From Sphingomonadales bacterium (GTDB lineage Bacteria; Pseudomonadota; Alphaproteobacteria; Sphingomonadales; Sphingomonadaceae), in contig RDXA01000133.1 in NCBI GenBank assembly GCA_004292705.1, positions 1-7,132 on the forward strand: a stretch of DNA of 7,132 nt. The letters run 5' to 3'. How positions within the stretch are numbered: position 1 is the stretch's first letter; every line of letters starts with the position of its first letter. The translations under genes and the position numbers were made by a program. Below the pieces are notes generated by a model, which saw nothing but the letters and a program-made list of their open reading frames with translations, made no database searches and had not been told where the DNA came from. Below, piece by piece: positions 5,408 through 7,132 of the stretch.

Positions 5408-6289
5408 TCAGAGGAAATCGCGCAAGGTGGCGATGAAGCGGTCGAACTGGTCGTGGTGGAGCCAGTGGCCGGCCTGTTCGAACTCGATCACTTGCGCCGT
5501 CTTGAAGTGGGCGATGCGCCCGTCCTTCTCCGGGTTCGACGCCCAGGAATCCGCGCCATATAGCAACAGCGTCGGGCAGGTAATCGCGCCCCACAGCTGT
5601 TCGATGAATTCATCGCCGATGTCCTCCACCGGCCAGACATTGAGGTGCGGATCGAACTTCCAGCTATAGGTGCCGTCCTCGTTGCGGTTGACCCCGTGGA
5701 CGGTGAGGTGCCGCGCCTGCTCCTCAGTGAGGTAGGCGTTCTCCTCGATCATCCGGGCGAAGGCGGCTTCGATGCTCTCGTATTTGCGCGGCGAGCGCCC
5801 GGCGGCCTTGCGCTTCTTTTCGATCCATTCTGCGAGGCGTTCGGGGTAAGGCTGGCTGCGCTGCTTGGCGCGCCATTCGGGCGAAGGGCCGAGCCCCTCG
5901 ATCGCCACCAGCTTGGTCACCATGTCGGGGAAGGCGCCCGCATAGCGCAGCGCGACATTGCCGCCCATGGAATGCGCCACCATCCGCACCGGGCCGACAC
6001 CCAATTGGTGGATCAGCTGTGCGAGGTCATAGACCATGTCGCCCGCCGAATAGACCCCGTCCGAGACCCAATCGCTATCGCCGTGGCCGCGGTGGTCCAT
6101 GGCGATGACGTGATACTCGGCACTCAAGGCCTCGGCGGTCCAATCCCACGACCGCGCATGATCGCGCCCGCCATGGACCAGCACCAGCGGTGGTTTCCCG
6201 CGCCCGCCCCAGTCGAGGTAGTTGAGCTTGAGGCGCTGTGAGATGAAGCTTTGCGAGGTCGGGCCGGTGTCGTGCATGGGCGATGCCAT
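5408..6289 (-). CDS. Alpha/beta-fold hydrolase
   Basis: A 293-residue serine hydrolase of the alpha/beta-fold superfamily, with substrate unknown. Visible elements are the oxyanion-hole strand LVLVHGGRDHARSWDW (35-50), MDHRGHGDSDW (64-74), the nucleophile elbow AHSMGGN (Ser107), a helical cap region around 135-200, a likely catalytic acid in LLYGADSW (Asp247) and the catalytic His in QAGHWLHHDQ (His275). The triad appears complete. There is no signal peptide, so it is probably cytoplasmic. I place the start at 6289, 26 nt after the prfC stop, with a weak GGCAGG-type site about 8 nt upstream. An ATG at 6277 is possible, whereas one at 6382 would overlap the end of prfC. Family members include esterases, epoxide and haloalkane hydrolases and C-C bond hydrolases, and the sequence does not separate these. 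It probably shares a transcript with prfC and the PNPOx-like gene. Confidence 0.88.
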   Translation of the reverse strand: MASPMHDTGPTSQSFISQRLKLNYLDWGGRGKPPLVLVHGGRDHARSWDWTAEALSAEYHVIAMDHRGHGDSDWVSDGVYSAGDMVYDLAQLIHQLGVGPVRMVAHSMGGNVALRYAGAFPDMVTKLVAIEGLGPSPEWRAKQRSQPYPERLAEWIEKKRKAAGRSPRKYESIEAAFARMIEENAYLTEEQARHLTVHGVNRNEDGTYSWKFDPHLNVWPVEDIGDEFIEQLWGAITCPTLLLYGADSWASNPEKDGRIAHFKTAQVIEFEQAGHWLHHDQFDRFIATLRDFL

Positions 6290-6315
6290 GCCGCGAACCT
6301 GCCCGGTCTGCAAGA

Positions 6316-7131
6316 TTACCGTTCCTTCGTGGCCGAGAAGGTCAGCTGCGGGTTCTTCTCGACCTGATAGCTCACGTCCCACGGGCTCTTGGCCATGAAC
6401 ACCATGTCCCCGTCGCGGTCGCGGGCGAGGTTGGCGCGGTTGAAGCTGGCGAATTCGTCGAGCGCCTTGTCGTCCCCCTTGATCCAGCGCGCCACGCCGA
6501 CGATGTGGGCCGAGCCGATCTCGGGGTAGAAGACCTGGATCACGCCCTCTTCCGAGAGATCGTCGAGCGCCTTGCGCAGCTGCTTGGTCTTGGTCGGATC
6601 GCGCAATTGCACGCGGCGCAGGATTTCCGGGGCGAAGTTGGGGAGACCCGTGAAGCGCACCTGATTGCGCTCCGACAGGGTATCGCCCACGCGCAAGGTG
6701 CCGTGGTTGGGGATGCCGATGATGTCGCCCGCCTCGGCCGTGTCGGCGAGTTCCCGGTCCTGCGCGAAGAACAGGATCGGGGAGTGGACCGCGATGGGTT
6801 TGCCCAGCCCGCTCGGCGTCAGCTTCATGCCCCGTTTGAAGGTGCCCGACACCTGCCGCATGAAGGCGATGCGGTCGCGGTGGTTGGGGTCCATATTGGC
6901 CTGCACCTTGAAGATGAAGCCGGTCACCTCGTCGCGTTCGGGGCTGATCTGCTCCGCGCCCGCGGGCTGCGGACGCGGCGGCGGGGCAAAGCGGGCAATG
7001 GCGTCGATCAGCTCGGTGACCCCGAAATTCTTCAATGCCGATCCGAAATAGACCGGCGTCAGATCGCCATGGCGGAAGGCCTCGAGATCGAACTCGGGGT
7101 AGCCGCCGCGCGCCAGCTCGATCTCGTCGAG
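6316..7131 (-). CDS. prfC: Peptide chain release factor 3 (RF3), C-terminal part, with an apparent internal deletion
   Basis: RF3 is the translational GTPase that recycles RF1/RF2 from the ribosome. The window holds 271 C-terminal residues. The N-terminal GTPase motifs lie beyond the edge, and the frame runs open to it. Recognisable RF3 wording includes DLTPVYFGSALKNFGV, FKVQANMDPNHRDRIAFMR, GDIIGIPNHGTLRVGDT, FTGLPNFAPE and LSEEGVIQVFYPE, with the usual C-terminus. Domain II is intact. In domain III the protein goes from AHIVGV straight to ARWIKGD (visible residues 208-220). In E. coli RF3, as I recall it, about 30 residues lie between IVG and ARW, including the VLQFDVVVARLKSEY segment. The frame is maintained on both sides, so this looks like a clean in-frame deletion of about 90 bp. 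Function may be impaired, and prfC is dispensable in E. coli. A TTG at 7035 is not the start, because conserved RF3 sequence continues upstream of it. Confidence 0.93.
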   Translation of the reverse strand, partial: LDEIELARGGYPEFDLEAFRHGDLTPVYFGSALKNFGVTELIDAIARFAPPPRPQPAGAEQISPERDEVTGFIFKVQANMDPNHRDRIAFMRQVSGTFKRGMKLTPSGLGKPIAVHSPILFFAQDRELADTAEAGDIIGIPNHGTLRVGDTLSERNQVRFTGLPNFAPEILRRVQLRDPTKTKQLRKALDDLSEEGVIQVFYPEIGSAHIVGVARWIKGDDKALDEFASFNRANLARDRDGDMVFMAKSPWDVSYQVEKNPQLTFSATKER

Positions 7132-7132
7132 G

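Noticed and set aside
7033..7035. TTG as the prfC start
   Set aside because: Conserved RF3 sequence (DLTPVYFGSAL) continues upstream in the same frame, so the gene is merely cut by the window edge.

Overview
The window looks like an ordinary, gene-dense piece of chromosome from a GC-rich alphaproteobacterium, most likely Sphingomonadales and perhaps Erythrobacteraceae. The evidence is the high-GC codon use, a PII/Amt pair led by a sigma-54 promoter, and proteins whose wording matches what I remember of that order. The taxonomic call rests on recognition only, not on a search. I see no tRNA, rRNA, CRISPR array, insertion sequence or phage gene.

Layout. (1) Bases 2-2532, plus strand: a 5'-truncated membrane sterol desaturase/fatty acid hydroxylase-family gene is followed after 23 nt by a complete GMC-family FAD alcohol dehydrogenase gene. 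They form a probable two-gene oxidation operon of unknown substrate. (2) Bases 2533-2826: a convergent intergenic region packed with hairpins, including a strong rho-independent terminator for the minus-strand amt gene. (3) Bases 2827-4676, minus strand: a glnK-amtB ammonium sensing and uptake operon with a textbook -24/-12 (sigma-54) promoter. (4) Bases 4811-7131, minus strand: a 3'-terminal piece of prfC (release factor 3), then an alpha/beta hydrolase, then a pyridoxamine 5'-phosphate oxidase-like flavin-binding protein, closely spaced and probably co-transcribed.

How the genes work together. GlnK is the PII signal protein that binds and blocks the AmtB channel when nitrogen is plentiful. 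The sigma-54 promoter fits induction under nitrogen limitation. The desaturase and dehydrogenase could act in sequence, one hydroxylating a lipid-like or terpenoid substrate and the other oxidising the resulting alcohol. The prfC group shows no evident shared pathway.

The most unusual observation is in prfC. Judged against the family as I remember it, about 30 residues are missing in frame from domain III, with no frameshift on either side. Otherwise the genes are intact and canonical, and I found no convincing sign of a new system. The hairpin-rich convergent region is the other place worth a second look.
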